Assembly: GCF_000160695.1 (NCBI RefSeq)
Contig: NZ_GG694006.1
Location: 247,185 to 311,184 of the forward strand
Direction: 5' to 3'
Source of the DNA: Centipeda flueggei ATCC 43531
GTDB taxonomy: Bacteria > Bacillota > Negativicutes > Selenomonadales > Selenomonadaceae
DNA length: 64,000 nt
Shown: piece by piece, positions 45,603 to 54,903 of the stretch
Layout: the number at the start of each line of letters is the position of its first letter
How positions within the stretch are numbered: position 1 is the stretch's first letter
The notes under the pieces: model-generated
Databases searched by the model: none
The model's input: only the letters and a program-made list of their open reading frames with translations
What the model was told of the DNA's origin: nothing
Program-made: the position numbers and the translations under genes

Positions 45603-46853
45603 CTACCCTTCCAAGTTCCAAACACTATAGCAGCCTGCCGCGTACCCCATCGAGAATGCCGCCTGCAGGTTGTAACCACCCGTATTGGCGTCCACGTCGA
45701 CCAGTTCGCCGACGAAATAGAGATGCCTTATGATCTTGGACTCCATCGAGCGTGGGTCGATCTCATGCGTCGCGACACCGCCCGCCGTTACAATTGCTTC
45801 CGCGATGGGGCGTGTCCCCGTGATTGTCAGAGGGAGCGACTGTAAGGCACGCACAAGACGTTCACGTTCCTTTGACGAAATCTGTCCGACGACGCGCTTG
45901 GTGTCAAGTCCCGCCGCATTCAGCACAATGTCAATCAGACGCCTTGGCAGAAGATCGATCATACCGTTGTGAAGCTGCTTCTGCTCGTATGCCGCAAAAT
46001 CCCGATCCACACGCTCTCGCAGCTTCTCATGCGTCAACGCAGGTTTGAGATTCAGCCGCAGTTCGATGTCCTTTTTCCCCTCCATCAGGAGCTCCGATGC
46101 ACGACGGCTCAGTCGGAGAATAATCGGTCCCGTGACACCGAAATGCGTAAAGAGCATCTCTCCGAAAAAGTCCTGTTCTTTCTTCCCCGCATGATACAGT
46201 ATCGCGCGCACGTTCCGAAGCGACAGCCCCTGCACGTCCTTCACCCAGCTTTCCCGCGTCACAAGGGGGATAAGCGCTGGAAAGATCGGCGTGACCGTAT
46301 GCCCTGCCGCGTGTGCAAATGCGTAGCCGTCCCCCGTTGAACCCGTCGCAGGATAAGATGCACCGCCCGTCGCAAGAATGACGGCATCCGCTTCGAGCTT
46401 TGCACCGTCTGCCAGGCATACGCCAAGCAATACGCCATCCTCGATAACGAGTGCATGCACCGTTGTGTTGATACGAACTTCCACCCTTAGATCACGCAGA
46501 TATTTCAGCATGGCGTCCACCACTTGGACAGCACGGTCACTTTGCGGAAAAACACGGTTGCCGCGCTCAATCTTGAGCGGAACCCCCAGCCTCTCGAAGA
46601 ACGCCATCACGTCTGCATTGTCAAAGGCACGCAGGCTGCTGTTGAGGAATCTGCCATTTCCTACAACATTCTTGATGATGTCAGGGATCTCATCCGCGCT
46701 TGTGACATTACAGCGCCCCTTTCCCGTGATCATCATCTTGCGCCCGACGCGCGGCATCTTTTCGAGCAGGGTCACACTGCCCCCGTGTTCCGCTGCCGCA
46801 GCGGCCGCCATCATTCCCGCAGGACCCGCGCCTACGACGAGAATCTTCCCCAC
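45603..46853 (-). CDS. HI0933-like FAD/NAD(P)-binding flavoprotein
   Basis: A 416-residue flavoprotein of the HI0933/YhiN/BaiN type. ILVVGAGPAGMMAAAAAAEH binds FAD, followed by PRVGRKMMITGKGRCNVTS, the family signature, and a C-terminal FAD segment FVGELVDVDANTGGYNLQAA. Substrate unknown; some members reduce bile acid intermediates, which I do not claim here. The start is GTG 46853 with GGGGT eight bases ahead, lying within the 3' part of the rluB frame: the two genes overlap by about 145 bases. Confidence 0.9.
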   Translation of the reverse strand: MGKILVVGAGPAGMMAAAAAAEHGGSVTLLEKMPRVGRKMMITGKGRCNVTSADEIPDIIKNVVGNGRFLNSSLRAFDNADVMAFFERLGVPLKIERGNRVFPQSDRAVQVVDAMLKYLRDLRVEVRINTTVHALVIEDGVLLGVCLADGAKLEADAVILATGGASYPATGSTGDGYAFAHAAGHTVTPIFPALIPLVTRESWVKDVQGLSLRNVRAILYHAGKKEQDFFGEMLFTHFGVTGPIILRLSRRASELLMEGKKDIELRLNLKPALTHEKLRERVDRDFAAYEQKQLHNGMIDLLPRRLIDIVLNAAGLDTKRVVGQISSKERERLVRALQSLPLTITGTRPIAEAIVTAGGVATHEIDPRSMESKIIRHLYFVGELVDVDANTGGYNLQAAFSMGYAAGCYSVWNLEG

Positions 46854-47580
46854 TGTGCATCACCCCAGCTATTTTTTTCAGTTCATGGATCTCATCTGAG
46901 GTCAGATGGCGGAAAGAACCACAGGAGACCCCATCCAGCGTCAGCATGGCAAAGCGGACACGACAAAGTCTCTGCACACGGCAGCCAATGGCAGCAAACA
47001 TACGCCGCACTTGTCGCTTGCGTCCCTCGTGGATGATCGTCTCGACGACAGTACGTTCTCCCTCTCTGTGCAGAACGCGCAGCCGTGCAGGAGCCGTTCT
47101 TCCGTCGTCCAGAAGAATCCCATTCCGAAGTGCAGTAAGTCCATCCTCAGTGACGTTTCCCGTGACCTCTGCACGATATACCTTGTCAATCTCAAAACGC
47201 GGATGGAGCAGTCCCTGTGTCATGGCACCATCGTTGGTAATGATCAGAAGCCCCTCCGTATCGGCATCCAGCCGACCAACAGGATAGAGGCGCGCGGGAA
47301 AATGCGGCAGAAGATCCAGTACTGTTCTGCGCCCCCGATCATCATATGCCGTCGAGAGACAGCCTCGCGGTTTATGGAGCAAAATATAAAAACGTCTCTC
47401 ATTGCGGCGAATCGGTGTGCCGTCCACAGCAATCTCATGCCGTGCTGCATCGTACTTGCCGCCGAGCGCCGTGACGGGCAGTCCATCGACTGTCACACGC
47501 CCAGCACGAATGAGCGCCTCTGCAGCACGCCTGGATGCTGCCCCTGCATTGCTGATGATTTTCTGCAATCGTTCTTCCAT
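46708..47580 (-). CDS. rluB: 23S rRNA pseudouridine synthase, RluB family
   Basis: An S4 domain (MEERLQKIISNAGAASRRAA) precedes the RsuA/RluB-type catalytic domain, whose aspartate is in LYPVGRLDADTEGLLIITND. HEGRKRQVRRMFAAIGCRV is the C-terminal family motif. Family members usually end at about 240 residues; here the frame runs to 290 because the last 45-50 residues, rich in Arg, Gly and Ser, are read out of frame over the start of the flavoprotein gene. Either the overlap is real or a natural stop has been lost. Start ATG 47580 is eight bases from dnaE. Confidence 0.9.
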   Translation of the reverse strand: MEERLQKIISNAGAASRRAAEALIRAGRVTVDGLPVTALGGKYDAARHEIAVDGTPIRRNERRFYILLHKPRGCLSTAYDDRGRRTVLDLLPHFPARLYPVGRLDADTEGLLIITNDGAMTQGLLHPRFEIDKVYRAEVTGNVTEDGLTALRNGILLDDGRTAPARLRVLHREGERTVVETIIHEGRKRQVRRMFAAIGCRVQRLCRVRFAMLTLDGVSCGSFRHLTSDEIHELKKIAGVMHSGEDSRRRRGSCGNDGGRCGSGTRGQCDPARKDAARRAQDDDHGKGAL

Positions 47581-47588
47581 CGTGTCTC

Positions 47589-50500
47589 CTACCGCACCTT
47601 CACCGACAGTTCTCCCATCAGCTCCGTGAGATCCTCCCGGACTTCCGGCGACCCATCAATCCAATAGGAAGAGTCCAATTTACGCCAATGACCATCACTC
47701 TTTACGTAGACCGGATGATCGCCTGTATGCTTTGCAAACAACTCCTTCATCTTCGTCCACAGTGCTTGACGATCTGCATCTCGCGGCGGCATGAGATAGA
47801 ACGAAACTCGGTATTCGCTGATCGGCCAAATCTCATCAGCAAGAAGCTTTGGTTCCTCTCCTGCCGCATCGACACGCCCCTGCACGACAAGAACACTCTC
47901 CGGCTCCAGATCGGACACATGCGCATAGAACACACGCGGAAACACTGTAACTTCGATGCGTCCGCTGAAATCCTCCATCTCAGCGAAAAGCATCGTATCA
48001 CCTTTTTTTGTGGTATAACGTTTCGTATTGGTCAGTATACCGCCAATACGAACGAGTTGACGATCTTTTCGCAGTTCCCCACGAATATCATTGATCGGCA
48101 AAAGGGAGGAAAGCGTATCGCGGTAGTCGTCCAGCGGATGCCCGGTAATATAGAACCCGGTGGCTTCCTTCTCCCACATCAAACGCTCCTCTGCAGTAGT
48201 CGGCGGGACATCGGGAAAGTCCTGAATCTGTTGGACGCTCTCCATCGTATCCGAACTAAACAGCCCAATCTGTCCACTCATGCGGTCACGCTGGCTGCGC
48301 GCAGCATCCTGCATAGCAAAATCAAGCGAATATAAGAGCTGATTCCGCTCTCTCCCCAGACAGTCGAAAGCTCCGCATTTGATCAGGCTCTCAATGGCAC
48401 GTTTATTCATCGTACGCATGTCAACACGTGCACAAAAGTTTACCAGAGAGTGGAATTTCCCGCCCTCTGCGCGCACCTGCACCATGCTCCCGATCGCCGC
48501 CTCGCCCACATTGCGAACAGCCGCGAGCCCAAAGCGTATAGCACCGTCCTCGATGCTGAAGCTTGCTGTGCTTGCATTGATGTCGGGGGGAAGAATATTA
48601 ATTTTCATCTGATGGCAAAGCTGAATGTAGACCGGAATCTTGTCCGTCTTGTCCATGATGCTGGTCAATACCCCCGCCATAAACTCTACGGGATAATGCG
48701 CCTTCAGATACGCCGTCTGCCATGCCAAGAGGCCATACGCCGCACTGTGGGATTTGTTGAATCCATAGTCGGCAAAATGGGTCAATAGATCAAAAATGTG
48801 GTTCGCCAGTTCCGCAGCAATGCCGTTCTTCTCACAGCCCTGGAGAAAAATTTCTTTCTGTGCCATCAGGAGCTCATGTTTTTTCTTGCCCATGGCACGC
48901 CGCAGGAGATCAGCCTGGCCAAGCGTAAATCCGGCAAGAACTTGAACGATCTGCATGACCTGTTCCTGATAAAGGACAACGCCGAACGTCTCCTTTAGAA
49001 TTGGTTCAAGCAGAGGATGCATGTAAACAACATCCTTTTTCCCATGCAGCCCATCAATGAAGTCCGTCACCATGCCGCTCCCCAAGGGTCCGGGTCGATA
49101 GAGGGCAACCGTCGGAATCAAATCGACAAAGCCCTTCGGCTGAAGCTCCTTAACAAGATTTGTCATGCCTGCAGATTCCATCTGAAACACTGCACCTGTA
49201 TCGCCATTGCACAGCATTTGTGATGTTTTTTCATCAATAAGAGGAATCCGATCCATGTTGATGTCCACGCCATGTGACTGACGTATATTTTCTACGGCAT
49301 CGGCAATGATGCTGAGCGTACGCAAGCCCAAAAAATCCATTTTGAGCAGGCCGAGAGCCTCGACATCGTCCTTGTCATACTCCGTAACAAGCGTTCCCTC
49401 AGAAACCCACACAGGAACCTGACTGGTCAGCGGCGACTTTGCGATCACAACGCCGGCGGCATGGATAGAGGTGTTGCGCGGCAGTCCTTCGATCTTACGC
49501 GCAAGATCAATGACACGATGGGCCTCCTCATCCTCCTCATACCGCCTGCGAAAGTCGGCGGACTCCTTAAGCGCACGATCAAGTGTAATATTCAGCTCGG
49601 CAGGGACGAGTTTGGTAATGGTCGACACTTCACCAAACGGCATCTCGAGAACGCGTGCAACATCACGAATCGCTCCCTTGGCCCCCATCGTTCCAAAGGT
49701 GGCAATCTGAGCGACATGATCCTCGCCATAACGTTCTTTGACATACGAAATAACCCGCCCGCGGTTGATGTCGTCAAAGTCGATATCAATATCCGGCATC
49801 GACACACGCTCTGGGTTAAGAAACCGCTCAAAGAGAAGAGCATAACGGAGAGGATCAATGTTCGTGATGCCGAGCAGAAAGGCAACAATGCTGCCTGCAG
49901 CAGAGCCGCGCCCCGGACCGACAGCGACGCCATGTCCGCGTGCATAATTAATGAAGTCCCACACAATGAGAAAGTAGCTGGCATATCCCATCTTATGAAT
50001 GACGCCGAGCTCGTAATCCAGACGCTGATGCACCTCATTCCCCGCCGCAGGATAACGCGCAGGAATACGCTCCGTACAAAGTGCACGGAGATAGTCGTCG
50101 TCTGTTGTATATCCGCCAGGAAGCGGATAGAACGGCAGCTGCAGTTCACCGAAGGTAAAATCCACTTGACATCGCTCTGCAATTTTCGCCGTATTCTCTA
50201 TTGCACCTGGATAGTCGGCAAAGAGAGCCGTCATCTCTTCCTCAGATTTCAGATAGTAGTCAGGTCCGGAAAAGCGCATCCGATCCGGGTCATTGAGCGT
50301 ACGTCCTGTCTGCACACAGAGGAGGATGTCATGAAACTCGCTGTCTTCCGTATTGACATAGTGTACATCATTCGTAGCAACGAGTCCGATGTTATGTTTT
50401 TCCGCTAGACGACGAAGCGTGCGATTGACCTTCTTCTCTTCAGGAAGTCCATGATCCTGAATCTCCAAGAAGAAATTATCTCTGCCAAAGATGCCGCTGT

Positions 50501-50981
50501 ACTCACGCACCAGCGCATCGGCAAGCTCCATGTCCCCACGCAGAACCGCCTGCGGTATCTCTCCTGCCACACAGGCAGACAGGGCAATCAGCCCTTTATG
50601 GAAGCGCCGAAGAAGCTCCTTATCGATGCGCGGCTTATAATAATATCCCTCGATGTTGGCGAGGGATATGAGCTGAACCAGATTGCGATAGCCGCATTCA
50701 TTTTCTGCAAGCAGAATCAAATGATAGTATCGCGTGCCGTTTACCTCGGCACGCTCCTGCCGCTGACGCGGGGCAAGGTAGACCTCACAACCGATGATGG
50801 GATGAATGCCCTGCGCCTTGGCCTCCTTATAAAATGCAACAGCTCCATACATAACACCGTGATCGGTCATGGCGACCGCATCCATGCCGAGTTCCTTCGT
50901 CCGACATACAAGCTCTTTAATGCGGCTTGCACCATCCAGCAAGCTGTACTCTGTATGTACATGCAGATGCGCAAAGGCCAT
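47589..50981 (-). CDS. dnaE: DNA polymerase III alpha subunit
   Basis: DnaE (about 1130 residues) is a C-family replicative polymerase. The N-terminal PHP domain begins HLHVHTEYSLLDGASRI and has MTDHGVMYGAVAFY. The palm aspartates are in SMPDIDIDFDDINRG near residue 400, with GPGRGSAAGSIVAFLLG just before. Finger and helix-hairpin-helix regions follow (YGFNKSHSAAYGLLAWQTAYL), and the C-terminal OB fold includes VRIGGILTNTKRYTTKKGD. ATG 50981 is preferred over GTG 50993 by its spacing from GGAGG. It is not PolC: it lacks an inserted exonuclease. Confidence 0.95.
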   Translation of the reverse strand: MAFAHLHVHTEYSLLDGASRIKELVCRTKELGMDAVAMTDHGVMYGAVAFYKEAKAQGIHPIIGCEVYLAPRQRQERAEVNGTRYYHLILLAENECGYRNLVQLISLANIEGYYYKPRIDKELLRRFHKGLIALSACVAGEIPQAVLRGDMELADALVREYSGIFGRDNFFLEIQDHGLPEEKKVNRTLRRLAEKHNIGLVATNDVHYVNTEDSEFHDILLCVQTGRTLNDPDRMRFSGPDYYLKSEEEMTALFADYPGAIENTAKIAERCQVDFTFGELQLPFYPLPGGYTTDDDYLRALCTERIPARYPAAGNEVHQRLDYELGVIHKMGYASYFLIVWDFINYARGHGVAVGPGRGSAAGSIVAFLLGITNIDPLRYALLFERFLNPERVSMPDIDIDFDDINRGRVISYVKERYGEDHVAQIATFGTMGAKGAIRDVARVLEMPFGEVSTITKLVPAELNITLDRALKESADFRRRYEEDEEAHRVIDLARKIEGLPRNTSIHAAGVVIAKSPLTSQVPVWVSEGTLVTEYDKDDVEALGLLKMDFLGLRTLSIIADAVENIRQSHGVDINMDRIPLIDEKTSQMLCNGDTGAVFQMESAGMTNLVKELQPKGFVDLIPTVALYRPGPLGSGMVTDFIDGLHGKKDVVYMHPLLEPILKETFGVVLYQEQVMQIVQVLAGFTLGQADLLRRAMGKKKHELLMAQKEIFLQGCEKNGIAAELANHIFDLLTHFADYGFNKSHSAAYGLLAWQTAYLKAHYPVEFMAGVLTSIMDKTDKIPVYIQLCHQMKINILPPDINASTASFSIEDGAIRFGLAAVRNVGEAAIGSMVQVRAEGGKFHSLVNFCARVDMRTMNKRAIESLIKCGAFDCLGRERNQLLYSLDFAMQDAARSQRDRMSGQIGLFSSDTMESVQQIQDFPDVPPTTAEERLMWEKEATGFYITGHPLDDYRDTLSSLLPINDIRGELRKDRQLVRIGGILTNTKRYTTKKGDTMLFAEMEDFSGRIEVTVFPRVFYAHVSDLEPESVLVVQGRVDAAGEEPKLLADEIWPISEYRVSFYLMPPRDADRQALWTKMKELFAKHTGDHPVYVKSDGHWRKLDSSYWIDGSPEVREDLTELMGELSVKVR

Positions 50982-51004
50982 TGATGGATTCACCTCCCCT
51001 CATT

Positions 51005-52789
51005 CTAGGTAGAAAAGTTCTCGAATTCCTCACGTGCACGACGATGCAAAAATCGATGCCAGATTTCCCGATATGCCGACTCCAGTTCTTTCATATATCC
51101 ACCAGCATCCATCAGCGGCGAGCGTTTCATATTGGTGCGCAGCCCGGCGTGATAACCAGCAATCAGTTTGGGGGATTCAGCGAGCTGAACAGCACGTCGA
51201 ACGTAGCTAATATCATTCTCGACGATCAATTCGCGTACACCGGTATTGGTTAAAATGGAGGCACCAAAGCGCGAGCCATGTGTGCGTCCGCGCATAGAAA
51301 TCACAGGGACCCCCATGTAGAGTGCCTCACACGTCGTCACCCCGCCATTATATGGCGCCGTATCAAGAGCTATATCAATATCGCGATACTGCTCCAAATA
51401 GTCTGGACTGAACGGGCGAAACTCGACACGGTCAAGATCAAAATTCACCATAGAAAGACGCTGTTTGGCATAGTGCAGTCCGGCATCAATGCTCGCAATC
51501 TTTCCCTTAATCACCAGTTTTGAGTCCCGCACTGCATCCAGGATACCACGCCATAGGAGGAGCATCTCATCTGTCACTTTGGCAAAGTTGTTAAAACTGC
51601 CAAACGTCACATACCCATTTTTATAGACGGGCGCCTCATAGCCCGATTCCGGCATTGCTCGTACTTCCTCCGGCATATAGCAGAGATGGGAGTGCGGCAG
51701 ACGGAGAATCTGCTCGGTAAATCCGCTCTCTGCCATCGTATCCCCCTTGGGAATACAAACCTCATCCGAGAGAAAATAGTCAATCGTATGTAATCCAGTG
51801 GTATTTGTATATCCAATGCCGGACATTTGAACCGGAGCAGGCCGATACGCCATGATGGGCAAAGCATTGTCCTGCGAGTGCCCTGAAAGATCCACAAGTA
51901 TATCTATCTTATCCTCGGCAATGAGGCGTGCTGCCGTCCGCGGCGGACGTCCGCGCAGATCACGCCAAGTCACACGACGCGTACGAAAACGTTCCGTAAC
52001 GGAATCACTCCTGCCAAGCGCATAGCAGAACACCATAAAGTGCTCCCCATCAAAATGCCGAAGCAGCGGAGGGAGAAAATAAGATACGGCATGTTCACGA
52101 AAATCCGGGGAGATATACCCAATACGAAGCTTCCGCTGTGTGGAACGCGTCACATCTTCATGTGTATATGGGGTAATATTCAGCAGTTCATCATAGTGCT
52201 CTGCCTTTTTCCGCCCCTCCTGTGCCCCGAGAGATCGATAATTACGCATAAAGAGATACTTGCTGTAAAGCTCTGCTGCCTCATCATGGTCATCAGCAAG
52301 ACGACTCGACATGAGCAGTTCGTGTGCTGCCCCCTTTGCCTCACCCGCCAAATATAGAGCGTCAGCAAGCCAGCCGCGCGCACGTTTCAAGATCTGATGG
52401 TAGATGATATAAGAAAGATCTTCTTCACCAAGAACCTTCTCTTTATAGGACAGCTCTTCGACCAAATCCGCCAGAAGGGGGATTTCCTCATCCAGCCGGA
52501 AATCAAGTGCCGCAAGCCCAGCCTTTACTATGCGGGCTCGTGGATGGCGCGGCTGAATATCGAGAACTTGCTCAGCAAGCTTCTCTGCTTCATCAATACG
52601 GCCACTATACAGCGCAGCTTCTGCATTGACTGCCATTGCATCAACATCGCCCGCCTTAAGACGCTCGACCTCCTGCGCACATGCACGCATCCCCTTCAGA
52701 TCACCATCCGACGAAAACTGTGTTGCGAGGCGCAGCCAATTCAGCTTCTCCTCCGCAGCATGCTCCTCATGCGGCACACGATCCTGCAT
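51005..52789 (-). CDS. TPR-containing GT41-like (SPINDLY/OGT) glycosyltransferase
   Basis: A protein of about 594 residues. The first 200 are helical repeats of TPR kind (AEAALYSGRIDEAEKLAEQVLDI-like segments). From about residue 215 (RKLRIGYISPDFREHAVSYF) the sequence follows the catalytic region of bacterial O-GlcNAc-transferase homologues: DILVDLSGHSQDNALPIMAY, PVQMSGIGYTNTTGL, YVTFGSFNNFAKV and LDTAPYNGGVTTCEALYMGV. Such enzymes add sugars to Ser/Thr of proteins, including flagellin. Two further genes for sugar transfer-like products precede it. Target protein and sugar cannot be inferred from the window. Confidence 0.85.
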   Translation of the reverse strand: MQDRVPHEEHAAEEKLNWLRLATQFSSDGDLKGMRACAQEVERLKAGDVDAMAVNAEAALYSGRIDEAEKLAEQVLDIQPRHPRARIVKAGLAALDFRLDEEIPLLADLVEELSYKEKVLGEEDLSYIIYHQILKRARGWLADALYLAGEAKGAAHELLMSSRLADDHDEAAELYSKYLFMRNYRSLGAQEGRKKAEHYDELLNITPYTHEDVTRSTQRKLRIGYISPDFREHAVSYFLPPLLRHFDGEHFMVFCYALGRSDSVTERFRTRRVTWRDLRGRPPRTAARLIAEDKIDILVDLSGHSQDNALPIMAYRPAPVQMSGIGYTNTTGLHTIDYFLSDEVCIPKGDTMAESGFTEQILRLPHSHLCYMPEEVRAMPESGYEAPVYKNGYVTFGSFNNFAKVTDEMLLLWRGILDAVRDSKLVIKGKIASIDAGLHYAKQRLSMVNFDLDRVEFRPFSPDYLEQYRDIDIALDTAPYNGGVTTCEALYMGVPVISMRGRTHGSRFGASILTNTGVRELIVENDISYVRRAVQLAESPKLIAGYHAGLRTNMKRSPLMDAGGYMKELESAYREIWHRFLHRRAREEFENFST

Positions 52790-52819
52790 ATTCATCCCCC
52801 CTCTCCAGTTTATCTTTTC

Positions 52820-53527
52820 TTAGACCTCCGGCTGCAATTCTCTGCCATACTCCTGCAAAAAGATCTTCTGATCGTGTTTATATTCCAGTGCAAGCGGCTT
52901 TTCCTGCGGACAGTGAATGCACCAAAAGTCTTCCTCCTGATTCGGAACAACGACTCTGAACTCGTGGCGCCGCATCTCCATGCACATCGATGTATCATAG
53001 AAGTGCCAGCCCGCAAATAGGTCCTCCCGCCAACGGATACCATACTGTATCGCCATAAAGAGACCGTCCACCGACTCAACATCTATGTATGGTCCATCGG
53101 GCTCCATACACCGGGAATCAATGACACTCTCCGTCTCACAGTGATGAAGTACACGCCCATAAGTACGCAGACCGTCCCACCAGACGCCGGAGTGCGGCAG
53201 ACTCCGACAGCCAATCACGCCAATAATACCGATCGCCTCATCACGGAAAATAGAGAGCAGATCGGCAATCAAATTCTTATTGACAACAAGGACATCCTGA
53301 TGCAGATACACCATGTAGCGCGCATTGGTCGCACGCGCCCCTTCATTGTACCCTGCGCACATAGATCGTGCGCCGCGCACGGGGATATACTCGACCGTCA
53401 TCCCTGCGGGAACAGAGAGTGTCTTGAGATAGAGAAGACACTCACGGTACATATCTTCATCATTTACGCAAGTGATAAAGGCAACCTTATTCTCATCCAC
53501 GAACGCTGTCGTCTGCTTTCTCGTCAT
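52820..53527 (-). CDS. glycosyltransferase of the StrF/GT2-like type
   Basis: A 235-residue protein with a GT-A-like fold: VAFITCVNDEDMYRECLLYL, RGARSMCAGYNEGARATNA, then YMVYLHQDVLVVNKNLIADL with an acidic pair in place of DxD. GWHFYDTSMCMEMRRHEFRV resembles the C-terminal part of the Streptomyces StrF domain family. The start overlaps the upstream gene by about 35 bases. It probably acts with the neighbouring GT41-like protein in protein or surface glycosylation, which is inference. Confidence 0.75.
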   Translation of the reverse strand: MTRKQTTAFVDENKVAFITCVNDEDMYRECLLYLKTLSVPAGMTVEYIPVRGARSMCAGYNEGARATNARYMVYLHQDVLVVNKNLIADLLSIFRDEAIGIIGVIGCRSLPHSGVWWDGLRTYGRVLHHCETESVIDSRCMEPDGPYIDVESVDGLFMAIQYGIRWREDLFAGWHFYDTSMCMEMRRHEFRVVVPNQEEDFWCIHCPQEKPLALEYKHDQKIFLQEYGRELQPEV

Positions 53528-54449
53528 TTATGCATTCTCTCTGCAAACTCAGATACAACTCCTGCCGAACAGGGTCAACGCTCTCTGCGGCACTCTCCTC
53601 AAGAACCTCATGAATATACGCCAAGTGCTCATGTGAATAGGAACAGAGTGCACGATAGAACGTCTCAGTGTGCACCACTGTTTCACGAATCAACGCAGCG
53701 AGATAGGCAGGAAAAATGTCCAGCTGTCCGATCAGCATCCAAAGCTGATGAACTGACTCCACACGTATAACGTCATACTCGATGCGATGAAGCAGTCGTA
53801 CAATGCTCTTACGTTGTCCAGATGTATACATTGATTTGATCAGAGAAAGTTCCGGCATTGACCGATCTGCACGAACAAGATAGAACTCTGCCTCCAGATC
53901 ATCGCCGTGATTCTCGAACCCCGCTGCCACAAGCCGATCGATGATTCCTGGCGGTGCTTTCCTTTGCTGTGCTCGGACACGCACGCTCTTATAAAAGGAG
54001 GCGTATAGCAGCTTCTCAAATTCTTTACGTGCATAAAGACGCGAAACAATGGAATAATAGTGCCCATCCATAAGATCTTGCAGGACAGACCAATGGCGTA
54101 TATTACGGAAACTCGTTAGGAAGGCACCTGTATCTTTCAAAAACATCGAAAATCCTGCAGCAATATCCTGCGGATTGTCTGCATTTTCCAATGTCAAATC
54201 GGAAAGAATATAGTCGAAATAATTCTTCTCATACGGCAGGGGTGTCGTGATGTAATCCAGTTTCTGCCAATGAATGCCAGTGGGAATGTCCAGCGCGTCG
54301 CATTCAGCACCTACTGCATAAAGTTCTGCCTTAGGAAACATTTGCTGCAGCTGCGGCAGATATTCCAGACTCTCAACGACAAGAACCCGCAGCGGAGCAG
54401 CATCGGGTACAAGAAAAGAGAGGAGCTCTGATCGAATCTTTTCAGCCAA
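53493..54449 (-). CDS. methyltransferase-like protein of the glycosylation cluster
   Basis: A protein of about 318 residues. Residues 15-120 look like a Rossmann-fold class I methyltransferase (RVLVVESLEYLPQLQQMF, an acidic turn, FDYILSDLTLENADNPQDIA, FLKDTGAFLTSFRN) but the glycine motif is weak (VLVVES), so catalytic competence is doubtful. The C-terminal half is helical with VHQLWMLIGQLDIFPAYLA, without a known domain. TTG 54449 is preferred for GGAGG seven bases ahead; an upstream GTG 54488 is possible. Overlaps the next gene. Confidence 0.65.
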   Translation of the reverse strand: MAEKIRSELLSFLVPDAAPLRVLVVESLEYLPQLQQMFPKAELYAVGAECDALDIPTGIHWQKLDYITTPLPYEKNYFDYILSDLTLENADNPQDIAAGFSMFLKDTGAFLTSFRNIRHWSVLQDLMDGHYYSIVSRLYARKEFEKLLYASFYKSVRVRAQQRKAPPGIIDRLVAAGFENHGDDLEAEFYLVRADRSMPELSLIKSMYTSGQRKSIVRLLHRIEYDVIRVESVHQLWMLIGQLDIFPAYLAALIRETVVHTETFYRALCSYSHEHLAYIHEVLEESAAESVDPVRQELYLSLQRECINDEKADDSVRG

Positions 54450-54534
54450 ACAATGCCCTCCCCATTCTGCAGTGCCAATAAAAGGCACATATTGGACTCA
54501 TTATAACACAGTCCGCAAAGAAGTTGTATCCATA

Positions 54535-54867
54535 TTATTCGTCAAATGCCGTGCCGTCAAGCAGCGGCAGAACAAAGACGACCGGCGCCTCATACGGATG
54601 GATCTCCCGAATCGCACGCATCGTTTCATCAATACGCCGTTCCCCAACGCGCACTTCAACCTTTAGCTCCTCTGCCTCTGTAATCTTGCCCGCTTCTCCC
54701 TCATAAGGATCTGCTCCTGCAAGCGTCCGCCATGTCCCCATTACAGGACTATAGGCAAGGCAGGAATCATAGTTCCCGATATGCCCGGCATCCACTTCCT
54801 GCAGTGCCTTTTGGAGTGCAGAAAGATGGGTTCGCGGAATAAATATTTCCATCTTTACATACTTCAT
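54535..54867 (-). CDS. YqfO/NIF3-like small domain protein
   Basis: A 110-residue protein resembling the inserted domain of NIF3/YqfO family proteins and CutA-like folds: KMEIFIPRTHLSALQKALQE, AGHIGNYDSCLAYSPVMGTW with a following RTLAGADPYEG, and a HPYEAPVVFVLPLL C-terminus. The GNYDSC and HPYEAP motifs are characteristic. Stand-alone versions are known; the function is not. It lies 36 bases after comM, in the same orientation. Confidence 0.78.
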   Translation of the reverse strand: MKYVKMEIFIPRTHLSALQKALQEVDAGHIGNYDSCLAYSPVMGTWRTLAGADPYEGEAGKITEAEELKVEVRVGERRIDETMRAIREIHPYEAPVVFVLPLLDGTAFDE

Positions 54868-54903
54868 GGATGCAAACTCCTATTATCTCCTCATATTAAG
54901 GAG

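Noticed and set aside
49461..50408. 315-codon plus-strand frame opposite dnaE
   Set aside because: It lies fully within the polymerase gene on the other strand, with no ribosome site and no protein-like motif.
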